A DNA stretch of 48,084 nucleotides from Lysobacterales bacterium (lineage in GTDB: Bacteria; Pseudomonadota; Gammaproteobacteria; Xanthomonadales; Marinicellaceae), in the NCBI GenBank assembly GCA_020442635.1, contig JAGRJR010000015.1, positions 1-48,084 of the forward strand, read 5' to 3'. Below the pieces are notes generated by a model, which made no database searches, was not told the DNA's origin, and saw only the letters and a list, made by a program, of their open reading frames with translations. The translations under genes and the position numbers were made by a program. How positions within the stretch are numbered: the first letter of the stretch is position 1; each line of letters starts with the position of its first letter. Below are positions 25,312 through 34,073 of the stretch, piece after piece.

Positions 25312-26654
25312 TGGAAGCCTGGTGGGCGCTGCTGTTGTTCATTGCTGTCACTGGAGTGCTTATGGCTGGATTTCCGGTGGCTTTTACCCTCGGTGGGGTT
25401 TCTTTGTGGTTTGCCCTGATTGGTTATTTTACCGGCTGGTTTGATGCCGATTTTATTGCGGCCTTACCCAACCGCCTCAATGGTATCTTGAATAATGCCA
25501 CCTTGATGGCAGTACCTGTTTTCGTCTTTATGGGCGTTGTTTTGGAGAAAGCCAAGCTGGCTGAATCTCTACTACAAAATATGGCCGCCTTACTCGGCAG
25601 GAAAAAGGGTGGCTTGGGTTTTGCTTTGTTGATTGTTGGCATGTTGTTGGCCGCCAGTACTGGTATTGTCGGTGCTACCGTGGTTACTTTGGGCTTATTG
25701 GCGATGCCTGTGATGCAAAAGAATGGTTATGATCCCGCACTGTCAGCGGGTACTATTTGTGCCTCTGGAACTTTGGGACAAATCATTCCACCTTCAATTG
25801 TGTTGGTGTTACTCGGCGATGTGTTGTCTAACGCCTATCAACAGGCACAGTTAAGACTACACATCTTCAATCCCAAAACGGTGTCGGTGCAAGACCTGTT
25901 TATGGGTGCTTTGATTCCGGGTTTGATTTTGGTGGTTTTATATGCTCTTTATTTACTTTGGGTCAGAATAAGTAGTCCACAAGCGATGCCTGAAGCCAAT
26001 GTAACTGAAAAACCGCCATTGCTTACTATCTTAAAATCTCTACTACCCCCTTTGTTCCTGATTTTAGCGGTGTTGGGCTCGATCATCTCAGGTGTAGCCA
26101 CTCCCACAGAAGCAGCTTCAGTGGGTTCGATGGGAGCTTTGCTGTTAGCAGCATTGCATCAAAGACTGAGCGTCGATACTCTCAAAGCATCACTTAAAGA
26201 GACCATTAAAGTAACTGCCATGGTGTTTATGATTTTAATCGGTGCAGCTTTATTTTCTTTGGTATTTAAAGGCTTTCATGGTGATGAAGCAGTCCAAGCA
26301 TTTTTAACCCAATTACCTGGTGGTGAGGTTTCCGCATTGGTACTGGTAATGCTGATACTGTTTTTGCTGGGTTTTATTCTGGATTTTATCGAAATTACTT
26401 TTGTGGTGATTCCAATTGTTGGACCTATTTTATTGATGATGGGATATGATCCAGTGTGGCTGGGCATCATGATTGCCATTAATTTGCAGACTTCATTCCT
26501 CACACCTCCCTTTGGCTTTGCTCTGTTTTATCTCAGGGGTGTAACTGACATCAACAGCCGGGACTTATACCGTGGAGTGATGCCATTTATCGCTTTACAG
26601 TTGTTGATGTTGGTGGTGTTATTCTACTTTCCACAACTGGTGTCATTGATTTAA
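25311..26654 (+). CDS. dctM: TRAP transporter large permease (DctM-type)
   Basis: A 447-residue membrane protein of normal DctM length with about twelve helices. Typical stretches are 'AGFPVAFTLGGVSLWFALIGY', 'LNGILNNATLMAVPVFVFMGVVLEKAKLAESLL', 'STGIVGATVVTLGLLAMPVM', 'CASGTLGQIIPPSIVLVLLGD', 'GVATPTEAASVGSMGALLLA' and 'FILDFIEITFVVIPIVGPILL'. It carries the substrate and sodium path. It is coupled to dctQ by a one-base overlap. The central loop (about residues 175-240) is longer than usual for DctM and contains a polar insertion around 'QAQLRLHIFNPKTVSVQ'. The substrate is unknown because the binding protein is elsewhere. Confidence 0.93.
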   Translation: MEAWWALLLFIAVTGVLMAGFPVAFTLGGVSLWFALIGYFTGWFDADFIAALPNRLNGILNNATLMAVPVFVFMGVVLEKAKLAESLLQNMAALLGRKKGGLGFALLIVGMLLAASTGIVGATVVTLGLLAMPVMQKNGYDPALSAGTICASGTLGQIIPPSIVLVLLGDVLSNAYQQAQLRLHIFNPKTVSVQDLFMGALIPGLILVVLYALYLLWVRISSPQAMPEANVTEKPPLLTILKSLLPPLFLILAVLGSIISGVATPTEAASVGSMGALLLAALHQRLSVDTLKASLKETIKVTAMVFMILIGAALFSLVFKGFHGDEAVQAFLTQLPGGEVSALVLVMLILFLLGFILDFIEITFVVIPIVGPILLMMGYDPVWLGIMIAINLQTSFLTPPFGFALFYLRGVTDINSRDLYRGVMPFIALQLLMLVVLFYFPQLVSLI

Positions 26655-26755
26655 CATTACAAATAGAAATTGTTAATCAAATCTTCACTCTATGGTGACG
26701 GCTTTGTCATAATGACTGAATAAAATACCCCCAATGATTCTATGGGGAGCATTTT

Positions 26756-27274
26756 ATGAAAGCATTGGATGTCATCCAGGCTGCTGATGTTTCTATGGTG
26801 AAGAAGCTGTTTGCCAGTCGTCTTCATAACTCTTTGATTCCGCTGGCGAAAAAGTGTTCTTCCACTGGTGATGGCTGGATGTACTTATTGGCCGCATTGA
26901 TTGCTTGTTTTTCATTTGATGAACATCGCCTTTATATTCTGAGTTTGTTGCTAGGCTATGCAATTGAACGACCCGCCTATTATGTGTTGAAAAATCTGTT
27001 ACGCAGAAATCGACCATTCAGGGTGATGGATATAAAAAATTCCGTTGATCCATCAGATCAATTCAGTTTCCCCAGTGGTCATACTTCCGCAGCTTTTATG
27101 TTCACTGGCTTAACTGCAACAGCCTTTCCTGTTTTGTTCATACCATTAATTATATGGGCTGTTCTGATTGGTTGTTCCCGAGTCATTCTTGGTGTGCATT
27201 ATCCATCTGATATTTTGGTGGGTGCTGTGTTAGGCATGACTTTAGCACATATCAGTTTGATTTTTATTAATTGA
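26756..27274 (+). CDS. PAP2-family membrane phosphatase
   Basis: A 172-residue membrane protein with GGGGAG before the ATG. The three PAP2 signature motifs are present in order: KNLLRRNRPF (motif 1, K-x6-RP), PSGHTSAAF (motif 2) and SRVILGVHYPSDILVGA (motif 3, with catalytic His). Helices surround them. Enzymes of this type remove phosphate from lipid phosphates such as phosphatidate, phosphatidylglycerol phosphate or undecaprenyl pyrophosphate; length and lack of extra domains fit PgpB/BcrC-like small members. It is followed after 19 bp by a small membrane-protein gene on the same strand and, convergently, by an OlsF-like acyltransferase, so a lipid role is plausible. Confidence 0.92.
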   Translation: MKALDVIQAADVSMVKKLFASRLHNSLIPLAKKCSSTGDGWMYLLAALIACFSFDEHRLYILSLLLGYAIERPAYYVLKNLLRRNRPFRVMDIKNSVDPSDQFSFPSGHTSAAFMFTGLTATAFPVLFIPLIIWAVLIGCSRVILGVHYPSDILVGAVLGMTLAHISLIFIN

Positions 27275-27293
27275 GAACTCTCAGGACTAGAAA

Positions 27294-27653
27294 ATGTATC
27301 AGCGCAAATTAATCCAGTTATTACAAGAATTCAATCACAAAACCAATGGTCATTACTCACTGTCTAAGTTGATGAATAACACAGATTATCGAAATAAAAC
27401 ATTGCTACATCACCTTTTACATGGCTCACCATCCATACAAAAACTGGTCAAACAGATTTTGTCGTATGAAGATGTTTTGCATCATGAGTTTATGGTTGAT
27501 TTATTACCAAAAACAAAGGGCTCTCGAATGAGTAAATCTTGGCGTTTGGCGATATTTGCTTTTGCTTGTTTGACTTTAGCTGTTGGTTCTTTGGCAATTG
27601 CATCAAAAATTGAATCCAACAGAGAACAACGACAGCAAATTTATGCCGAATGA
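27294..27653 (+). CDS. Small single-helix membrane protein, unknown
   Basis: A 119-residue protein with AGGA before the ATG. Residues 1-75 are helical and polar and have no signal peptide. A transmembrane helix follows (about 82-104, 'WRLAIFAFACLTLAVGSLAIA') and then a short basic/acidic end. The topology is therefore a cytoplasmic N-domain with a C-terminal anchor. I do not recognise the family. It lies 19 bp after the PAP2 gene, probably in its operon. Its last 13 bp overlap the 3' end of the convergent acyltransferase gene. Confidence 0.7.
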   Translation: MYQRKLIQLLQEFNHKTNGHYSLSKLMNNTDYRNKTLLHHLLHGSPSIQKLVKQILSYEDVLHHEFMVDLLPKTKGSRMSKSWRLAIFAFACLTLAVGSLAIASKIESNREQRQQIYAE

Positions 27654-29359
27654 TTCAGTCGCCCTGAGCTTTCTTCAATGTATTTGGCCTTTTTCTTGGC
27701 CTTCATTTTATCCATTTCAACCCAAATCAAGCCATCCACACAGCCATTGAAGTCTGGGTCAGTCGCAAAATTAATAAACCCTACTCCACCGGCTTCACAC
27801 AAATCAGTATATTGTTTGAACAATACCGGCAGTTTCACACCTGCTGCTTTCATCAAAACAAGTAGTGCTTTCAAAGCTTGCTTTTCTTCAGACTGAATTA
27901 CGCCGTGTGATTGATCAAATACATTTTTTGGCGTCATCAACGGCGCTGATACCGGCTTTGGATAAAAATGTGCGTAATGAGCCACCATCAAGCTGAGTAT
28001 ATCACTGGGATAATTACCCGGAATCGACACCGCGCCAAACAGGTATTTGATTTCTGGATGTAGACGCAATACTGCTCCGATACCATACCATAAATATTCC
28101 AAACCTCGCAGTCCCCAATATTTGGGTTGAACAAAACTGCGGCCTAATTCCATGGTTTGCTCTGCCTGGTTTAAGAATGATAAATCAATATCATATAATG
28201 AAGCCGTATAAAGTCCTTTTATCCCTTTTTTGTCAGTAATTTCCCCACAAAACCCCAAACGATAAGCACCCACCACTTCAAGTTCCTTATCATTCCATAG
28301 CAACAAATGCTTGTAGTACTGATCATAGGAATCCAGATCTACGCGTGCACCTGTGCCTTCTTTAACCATGCGAAATGACAACTCACGCAAGCGTCCAATT
28401 TCTCTGATCAACAAAGAATCCGGCTCATAATCCATCAAAAATATCCGCATACCATCCTGGGTTTCTCCAATGGCTTTGAGTTTCTTGATTTCGGCATGTA
28501 GCCTGCGGGTTTGAACTGGATGCGCAATGGAGGAAGTGGTTTTGAATTGTGACTTGCCTTTTGGTAAACCAAACACATGCTTTTTAAATTGACGAGCCAA
28601 CGCTTTGCGCTTCAAATCTAGACATTGCCAATTAACTGGCTCAATCAAATCTCCAGCAATAAATTCAACGGTGTTTTGCTTTTGTTTATACATTTCATGG
28701 ATCAGCATCAAGGTGCTTAACGGCTTATAAACCATTGAAGTAGCATAAAACAATGCCGAGTTTCTGCTGTGTATATAAACCGGTAATATGGGAGCCTGGT
28801 TACGAGCGGCTAATTTAATGAATCCTGTTTTCCATTGGCTGTCTCTGATCCCTTTGGGAGTTATTCTGGAAACTTCACCAGCTGGAAAAATGATTACTGC
28901 TTGCTCTTGTTGTAAAACTTCATTGATTTTTTTTATGTTGTCTTTGTGGCAGGCCTGTTTGGTGATGTTATCTATGGGCAAAAACAAATCCTTTAATGGC
29001 GCAATAGAAGAGAGCAAAGGCGTCGCTATAATTTTCACATCAGGCCTGATGTCATAAACCATGCGCAACAAAGCCAATCCATCCAAAGAACCGATGGGAT
29101 GATTGGCAATGATAATCAATCGACCCTCAGCGGGAATTTTCGCAGAGTGTTTGTTGGAAATTTTATAGCCAAATTCAAATTCTTTGAGAATGGCGTCGAG
29201 AAAATTAAAATTTTTCAGATGCTGATTTTTTGCAATGAAGCCATTAATTTCTTCGGTATGCAGTATTTTTTCCAGTAATTTGAATAATCGTTGGTACTTA
29301 TCCAGTTTTCCTGCTATTTTGGGATAGTGGCTTTTGATGCTGTTTTGAATGTCAATCAT
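27641..29359 (-). CDS. Bifunctional acyltransferase resembling OlsF (ornithine-lipid synthase)
   Basis: I use ATG 29359 (572 residues); the frame continues upstream only to a TTG. Domain 1 (about 60-260) is a PlsC-like O-acyltransferase: 'IANHPIGSLDG' (the NHPxGxLDG variant with five residues between His87 and Asp93), 'FPAGEVSR' at about 158-165 and 'PILPVYIHSRNS'. Domain 2 (about 300-470) is an OlsB-like N-acyltransferase of the GNAT fold: 'FLMDYEPDSLLIREIGRLRELSFRMVKEGTG', 'VVGAYRLG', 'LELGRSFVQPKYW' (here MELGRSFVQPKYW). This order matches OlsF, which makes ornithine lipid alone. Ornithine lipids replace phospholipids when phosphate is short. It diverges from a phosphate-transport operon with Pho-box-like sequences between them. 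Confidence 0.8.
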   Translation of the reverse strand: MIDIQNSIKSHYPKIAGKLDKYQRLFKLLEKILHTEEINGFIAKNQHLKNFNFLDAILKEFEFGYKISNKHSAKIPAEGRLIIIANHPIGSLDGLALLRMVYDIRPDVKIIATPLLSSIAPLKDLFLPIDNITKQACHKDNIKKINEVLQQEQAVIIFPAGEVSRITPKGIRDSQWKTGFIKLAARNQAPILPVYIHSRNSALFYATSMVYKPLSTLMLIHEMYKQKQNTVEFIAGDLIEPVNWQCLDLKRKALARQFKKHVFGLPKGKSQFKTTSSIAHPVQTRRLHAEIKKLKAIGETQDGMRIFLMDYEPDSLLIREIGRLRELSFRMVKEGTGARVDLDSYDQYYKHLLLWNDKELEVVGAYRLGFCGEITDKKGIKGLYTASLYDIDLSFLNQAEQTMELGRSFVQPKYWGLRGLEYLWYGIGAVLRLHPEIKYLFGAVSIPGNYPSDILSLMVAHYAHFYPKPVSAPLMTPKNVFDQSHGVIQSEEKQALKALLVLMKAAGVKLPVLFKQYTDLCEAGGVGFINFATDPDFNGCVDGLIWVEMDKMKAKKKAKYIEESSGRLNHSA

Positions 29360-29396
29360 GCGAACATTTTGAAAATATAAATGGCCTGATTGAAAT

Positions 29397-29449
29397 TTTA
29401 TACAACCTTTGTTTGTCGATGATGACAACAAAGTGAAGCTTCAATGACA
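29397..29449 (-). promoter_or_regulatory. Candidate Pho-type promoter of the OlsF-like gene
   Basis: On the minus strand TGTCAT occurs twice exactly 22 bp apart (29449-29444 and 29427-29422), with a CTTCAC half-way at the 11-bp step, as in tandem Pho boxes. A TATAAA (29402-29397) follows. The distance from the last unit to the -10 is longer than in classical Pho promoters, so this is tentative. Confidence 0.35.
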
Positions 29450-29548
29450 CAAAGTAACGACACTTGAATTAAATTCAACAACAATTGTCACATTTGTTTT
29501 AAAAAAAATACTTGATATTCAACAAACTAACAGTTTATGTAACTCTAA

Positions 29549-29582
29549 TGTCATGAAAATGACACATAAAATTCATATAATG
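29549..29582 (+). promoter_or_regulatory. Candidate Pho-box promoter of the DUF47-pit operon
   Basis: TGTCAT-GAAA-ATGACA (29550-29565), read as 11-bp units ATGTCATGAAA / ATGACACATAA, lies ten bases before a perfect TATAAT (29577-29582). There is no normal -35. The layout matches PhoB-activated promoters, where the Pho box replaces the -35. It is followed by the DUF47 gene start at 29612. Confidence 0.5.
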
Positions 29583-29611
29583 TGGCACACTTTTTATCCG
29601 GGTAGAGAATT

Positions 29612-30286
29612 ATGGGAAGTTTTATCTCCGACATGCTGGGTCGATCACCAGTTGAGCCGCTACAACAGCACATCAAAACTGCATGTGATGCAGCCTATTT
29701 ATTACCTGATTTATTCAAAGCCGCCAATTTAAATGATTGGGTTCGCGTTAATGAACTGGCAGATGAAATCAAAACTTTGGAAAACGATGCTGATGAACAA
29801 AAGAACCACATCCGAGCCAACTTACCTAAGAGTTTATTTATGCCAGTCCCGCGTCAGGATTTATTGGAACTGGTTTTGGTGCAAGATAAAGTAGCCAACA
29901 TCAGCAAGCAAATTGCCGGCATGGTTAAATTGCGCAAAATACAAATTCCAACAGGACTGTATGATCATTTCATTGAGTTTGTTGAGCGTTGTGTTGATGC
30001 CGCCAAAAAAGCCAAACAAAGTGTTAACGAATTGGATGAACTTTATGAGACAGGCTTTCGTGGAGCAGAAGTCAAGATTGTTGAAAAGCTGATTGCCAAA
30101 TTAGACAAAATTGAAACTGAAACCGACGATATGCAATCTGGCTTACAACAAAAGCTTTTTTCTATGGAAGCTGATTTGCCTCCGGTTGAAGTCATCTTTT
30201 TGTATAAGCTTATCGATATGATGGGTGATGTGGCTGATCAGGCTGAAAGAATTGGCAGACGCCTCGAATTATTATTGGCTAAATAA
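29612..30286 (+). CDS. DUF47 (TIGR00153) PhoU-like Pit accessory protein
   Basis: A 224-residue all-helical cytoplasmic protein of the TIGR00153/DUF47 family. It starts 'MGSFISDMLGRSPVEPLQQHI', then 'ELADEIKTLENDADEQKNHIRANLPKSLFMPVPRQDLLELVLVQDKVANISKQIAGMV', the acidic PhoU-like metal-binding helix, and a late 'LIDMMGDVADQAERIGRRLELLLAK'. It is 12 bp upstream of pit with a good ribosome site for pit between them. Such proteins are thought to tune the neighbouring Pit phosphate transporter. A Pho-box-like element precedes it. Confidence 0.93.
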   Translation: MGSFISDMLGRSPVEPLQQHIKTACDAAYLLPDLFKAANLNDWVRVNELADEIKTLENDADEQKNHIRANLPKSLFMPVPRQDLLELVLVQDKVANISKQIAGMVKLRKIQIPTGLYDHFIEFVERCVDAAKKAKQSVNELDELYETGFRGAEVKIVEKLIAKLDKIETETDDMQSGLQQKLFSMEADLPPVEVIFLYKLIDMMGDVADQAERIGRRLELLLAK

Positions 30287-30298
30287 AGGAGTATTATC

Positions 30299-31549
30299 AT
30301 GGAATATGAATTAACGTATATCGTTTTGGCTGCCGTGTTCGGAGCTTTTATGGCCTGGGGCATTGGCGCCAATGATGTGGCCAATGCCATGGCTACTTCA
30401 GTGGGCTCTAAAGCCATCACCATCAAACAAGCCATCATTATTGCCGCAATTTTCGAATTTGCTGGCGCCGTTCTGGCCGGAGGAGAGGTCACATCCACCA
30501 TTCGCAAAGGCATCATTGACGCTAGCTCTGTAGAGGGCAATCCCGAGCTATTGATTTATGGCATGTTGGCCTCTTTACTGGCAGCTGGCTGTTGGTTGTT
30601 ATTGGCCTCCAAGAAGGGTTGGCCCGTTTCAACCACTCATTCTATCGTTGGCGCAGTGGTCGGTTTTGCCGCTGTTGGTATTGGCTCAGAGGCCATTAAA
30701 TGGAGCAAGGTGGGTGACATTGTATTGAGTTGGATAGTCACTCCCATGATTGCTGGTTTTATTGCCTTTCTTATTTTCCAAACAGTTCATCACTTGATTC
30801 TGAAACAACAGGATCCTCTGGCAAAGGCCAAAAGGTATGTACCTGTTTACATGTTCTTGACTGCTTTTGTTTTGACCCTGGTTACCATCAAGAAAGGTTT
30901 GAAACATGTGGGACTGGATTTGACTGATATACAAGCATATTCCTATGCATCCTTGTCTGGCTTAGTGGTGGCTTTAATTGGTGCATTTTTTATCTCTAAG
31001 ATCAAAGCGGATAAAAAGAAAGAAAAAGATTTTCACTTTTATACAGTAGAGCGGGTTTTTGCTGTATTAATGGTTATCACTGCTTCAGGTTTGGCTTTTG
31101 CGCATGGTTCAAATGATGTAGCCAATGCAGTGGGCCCGGTTGCTGCCATTGTCTCCACAGCGCATACAGGTATTGTGGCCGCAAAATCAGGCATAGAGAC
31201 TTGGATTTTGTTGTTAGGAGGGATAGGTATTGTGATAGGTTTGGCCACCTTTGGTGTCAGGGTTATCAGAACTGTGGGGCAAAAAATCACTCACTTAACA
31301 CCCTCTCGAGGTTTTGCTGCAGAGTTAGCTGCTTCAACCACCATTGTAGTTGCTTCGGGAACAGGCATGCCCATCTCAACCACACAAACATTAGTTGGCG
31401 CAGTTTTGGGTGTTGGTATGGCGCGTGGAATTTCGGCCATTGACCTTAAAGTAGTGAGAAATATTTTTGCTTCTTGGGTGGTCACTATTCCAGCAGGTGC
31501 TAGTTTATCAATTATTTTCTTCTATGTTCTGAAGTTAATTTTCGCGTAA
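30299..31549 (+). CDS. pit: Inorganic phosphate transporter, Pit family
   Basis: A 416-residue inner-membrane transporter with AAGGAG before the ATG. The duplicated PiT signature is clear: 'GIGANDVANAMATSVGSKAITIKQA' near residue 25 and 'AHGSNDVANAVGPVAAI' near residue 270, each in a membrane half. A central cytoplasmic loop ('SKIKADKKKEKDFHFY') separates the halves. It imports metal-phosphate complexes with protons. It is co-transcribed with the DUF47 gene. Control by phosphate is inferred from the upstream Pho-box-like element. Confidence 0.95.
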   Translation: MEYELTYIVLAAVFGAFMAWGIGANDVANAMATSVGSKAITIKQAIIIAAIFEFAGAVLAGGEVTSTIRKGIIDASSVEGNPELLIYGMLASLLAAGCWLLLASKKGWPVSTTHSIVGAVVGFAAVGIGSEAIKWSKVGDIVLSWIVTPMIAGFIAFLIFQTVHHLILKQQDPLAKAKRYVPVYMFLTAFVLTLVTIKKGLKHVGLDLTDIQAYSYASLSGLVVALIGAFFISKIKADKKKEKDFHFYTVERVFAVLMVITASGLAFAHGSNDVANAVGPVAAIVSTAHTGIVAAKSGIETWILLLGGIGIVIGLATFGVRVIRTVGQKITHLTPSRGFAAELAASTTIVVASGTGMPISTTQTLVGAVLGVGMARGISAIDLKVVRNIFASWVVTIPAGASLSIIFFYVLKLIFA

Positions 31550-31569
31550 CACATCAATAAACCCTTGGG

Positions 31570-31603
31570 AAAAAACAAGACCCGCTCAAAGCCGGGTCTT
31601 GTT
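31570..31603 (-). terminator. Strong terminator between pit and the kinase gene
   Basis: A perfect 11-bp stem (AACAAGACCCG at 31574-31584 with CGGGTCTTGTT at 31593-31603) has an 8-base loop. On the minus strand it is followed by TTTTTT (31575-31570), making it a strong minus-strand terminator. On the plus strand the T-run is weak, though it may still help end pit transcription. Confidence 0.85.
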
Positions 31604-31672
31604 AAAGCGTAAATTCTGGAAGAACGCTACCCATTGCAATGTCTTCCCCCACACAGCAATGGGTATCGAGAG
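31570..31672 (-). ncRNA. Candidate small RNA of about 100 nt
   Basis: These bases lie in a 409-bp gene-free gap between pit and the Ser/Thr kinase gene. On the minus strand a promoter-like TTGGTT-16-TAAAAT (31706-31679) is followed by a transcript start near 31672. A hairpin follows with a 10-bp stem (TACCCATTGC with GCAATGGGTA, 31628-31637 and 31656-31665) and an 18-base loop containing GTGTGGGGGAAGAC, then about 20 bases, then the perfect 11-bp terminator with T6. No ORF of note is inside. The exposed G-rich loop could pair with C-rich targets. It is not a known RNA family that I recognise. It could also be only the processed 3' end of the kinase mRNA. Confidence 0.4.
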
Positions 31673-31678
31673 GAGAGT

Positions 31679-31706
31679 ATTTTAAGAATTGATTTCCCCA
31701 AACCAA
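31679..31706 (-). promoter_or_regulatory. Promoter-like sequence for the candidate small RNA
   Basis: On the minus strand TTGGTT (31706-31701) is separated by 16 bases from TAAAAT (31684-31679). The -10 matches five of six consensus positions; the -35 is weak. Confidence 0.35.
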
Positions 31707-31958
31707 CTTACTACTTTCTAAAAAATTCCAAAAACTCATTGAGTCTTACGCTGGTAATCTATAAAGCGCAATTGAATGGAATTTCCATCAAAAAAATTTA
31801 AAAATTTTAAACAAATCTTAGAAATATTTATTAAACGCGTCAAAAACACCACATTTGTTACTGCAGGAATGGTGTTTCCTCCAAAGATTGATAGCTAGGC
31901 TCAATAAAGCGTTTTGGCTAATTATTTTAGATGGAATTGAAATCTCTGGTTTCGTAAG

Positions 31959-34073
31959 TCAATTTTCATCATCATCCTTATCCATAATAGTAACTTGTTC
32001 CAGTGCAGCTATTTTTGTCATTAAAACACCATATTTTGGATGATCCTTGCTGAACAATATTTTTGCCAAGCCCGAAGCTTCATCCAATACAATAACAGCT
32101 TCTTGTTTTCGTTTATCCAGAACGAGCCTTTCGGCCTTTTCCATCAACCTGTCGTAATATGATGGCGTAACTTTGCCATCATCCTGGGCTGTGTGATATA
32201 AAGATTTTTCTATATATGCCAGCGCCAGTGCATGACTATTGCTGGTTTTAGATAATTCATAGAAGAGTGCAGCCAACAACCTATGGTCTTGAACTTTGTG
32301 ATTTTTTAACAATTGAACGGTATCAATCAATTTTTTTATTACTGTCTCTTTTTTTTCCTTATGAAGATTAATTTTAACTAATCTTAATTGATGCCAACCC
32401 TTTTCAACAGGATCAGTTAAAAAATTGCTGAGCTTTTCAGCCTTTGCTACATAACCTTGTGCTTTATTGATATCCTGTTCTGAATAAGCTATCACAGCCA
32501 AACTGTCAAGACTTTCCACCCTACCTGAGTTATCTCCAATCAACTCAAATAATTTTAATGCCTGTTGGTAATAGTCTTTTGCTTGTTCATAATTTCCAAT
32601 ATGAAAATGAATGCCACCTATTTTCATCATTAAATTCGCTTTAATCTTTGGCTGATCATCAAGTCCATTGGTTAATTGGTTTTCTGCGCGCGCCAAAACA
32701 TCCTTAAGCCGAATACTTTCACCTTGGTGCGATAAAGTTGAAGCAGACTGCAAAATTTTCACTAAAAAGTCGGTGGTTTTCTGAGCGATGACTTTTTGCT
32801 CGGCGGCCAGATTACTGGCAAAAACCGCCTTATCTCTTTCTAGCTCAATTTGCTGTTGGTTCTGAAACTGGATAATTGGAACCGCCACCATAAACGCAAA
32901 CAAAGCCAGGCTGGTTAAAGTAACTATGGGATTTCTATTGATAAACTTTTGGGTTAAATATAGCCAGCTGTCACCAGCCGCTAACAAGGGTTTTCCTTGC
33001 TGAAAATTTTTGACATCATTGGCCAAGGCATCAACACTGCCATACCTTCTTGCTGGCTCCTTCCTGATAGTCATAAGAATCAAGTTATCTAAATCACCCT
33101 GCAAATTTCTTGAGTTATAACTTCTATTTAATCGTGTCTCTTTGACAACCAAACTGGGGAGCAAAGGCGTTATGTCAGTGATTTCCTTAATGATTTCTGC
33201 AGGAATATTGTTATCGACTGCTTGTGCCCTTACTCCGGTGAGCATTTCATATAACAACAAACCCAAGGCATAAACATCAGTAGCCGTAGAAATCGCTTGC
33301 CCAGTCACTTGTTCTGGGCTGGAATAAGCCAAGGTCATTATGGGAAAAGTCTGATTACCAAATTTTTCATTCCCCATGAATTTGGCAATTCCGAAGTCCA
33401 GAAGTTTGACCACCCCATCAAACGTAACAAATATATTTGATGGTTTTATATCCCTGTGAATAATTGAATGAGAATGTGCAAAACTCACAGCATCACAAAT
33501 TTGTCGGAAACAATCCAAATACTGGTTTAAAGTGAATTTTTTTAGCAATCCATAGTCAAGAAGCGGCAATCCCTCTACATATTCCAAAACCATATAGGGT
33601 CTGTTTTCGCCAAGCTCTCCCCCATCAAGCAGATGCGCAATGTTGGGGTGCTTCAGTGTTGCCAACACCTCTCTTTCACTGTGAAACCTAACCAAATCCT
33701 TTTGATCATGTATCGGTTTCAAAAATTTAATAGCGACCTGATGATCAAAACCGCCGTCAGCTCTTTCTGCCAACCAAACTTCCGCCTGACCACCTTCGCC
33801 AATTGACCTTATCAGCTGATAAGAGCCAATTTTCATACCCGCAGTAATTGGTTTCACATCCAAACTTATCTTAACTGTGTCAATAACTCTTTGAGTCAGT
33901 TCTATTTCAGATCCGGTGATTTTTAACAGTTTGGCCACATGGTTTTTAACACTTTTTGGCGCTTGAGACTGAGCCAAGTGTTTTATTTGTTCCGATTCAG
34001 TGAGATTAAGGCAATCATCAAACAGTTTTCTGATTTGTTGTCCGTGTCGTTGATGATGATTTCCCGGGTTCAT
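31959..34073 (-). CDS. Membrane-anchored Ser/Thr protein kinase with C-terminal TPR-like region
   Basis: The ATG at 34073 shares its A with the TGA of the sigma-factor gene (TGATG), so the two are translationally coupled. The 704-residue protein has an N-terminal helical part (1-78), a Hanks-type kinase domain (about 83-360: G-loop GEGGQAEV near 93-99, VAIK with Lys116, E134 in the C helix, HRDIKPSN near 206-213, DFG near 226-228), one transmembrane helix (about 383-405) and a C-terminal half with TPR-like helix pairs ('IGGIHFHIGNYEQAKDYYQQALKLFELIGD'). All catalytic residues are present. In related systems such a kinase phosphorylates and activates the co-encoded ECF sigma factor. Targets outside the pair are unknown. 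Confidence 0.93.
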   Translation of the reverse strand: MNPGNHHQRHGQQIRKLFDDCLNLTESEQIKHLAQSQAPKSVKNHVAKLLKITGSEIELTQRVIDTVKISLDVKPITAGMKIGSYQLIRSIGEGGQAEVWLAERADGGFDHQVAIKFLKPIHDQKDLVRFHSEREVLATLKHPNIAHLLDGGELGENRPYMVLEYVEGLPLLDYGLLKKFTLNQYLDCFRQICDAVSFAHSHSIIHRDIKPSNIFVTFDGVVKLLDFGIAKFMGNEKFGNQTFPIMTLAYSSPEQVTGQAISTATDVYALGLLLYEMLTGVRAQAVDNNIPAEIIKEITDITPLLPSLVVKETRLNRSYNSRNLQGDLDNLILMTIRKEPARRYGSVDALANDVKNFQQGKPLLAAGDSWLYLTQKFINRNPIVTLTSLALFAFMVAVPIIQFQNQQQIELERDKAVFASNLAAEQKVIAQKTTDFLVKILQSASTLSHQGESIRLKDVLARAENQLTNGLDDQPKIKANLMMKIGGIHFHIGNYEQAKDYYQQALKLFELIGDNSGRVESLDSLAVIAYSEQDINKAQGYVAKAEKLSNFLTDPVEKGWHQLRLVKINLHKEKKETVIKKLIDTVQLLKNHKVQDHRLLAALFYELSKTSNSHALALAYIEKSLYHTAQDDGKVTPSYYDRLMEKAERLVLDKRKQEAVIVLDEASGLAKILFSKDHPKYGVLMTKIAALEQVTIMDKDDDEN

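Noticed and set aside
31855..32043. Small plus-strand ORF in the pit-kinase gap
   Set aside because: It has no ribosome site and overlaps the 3' end of the kinase gene in antisense.
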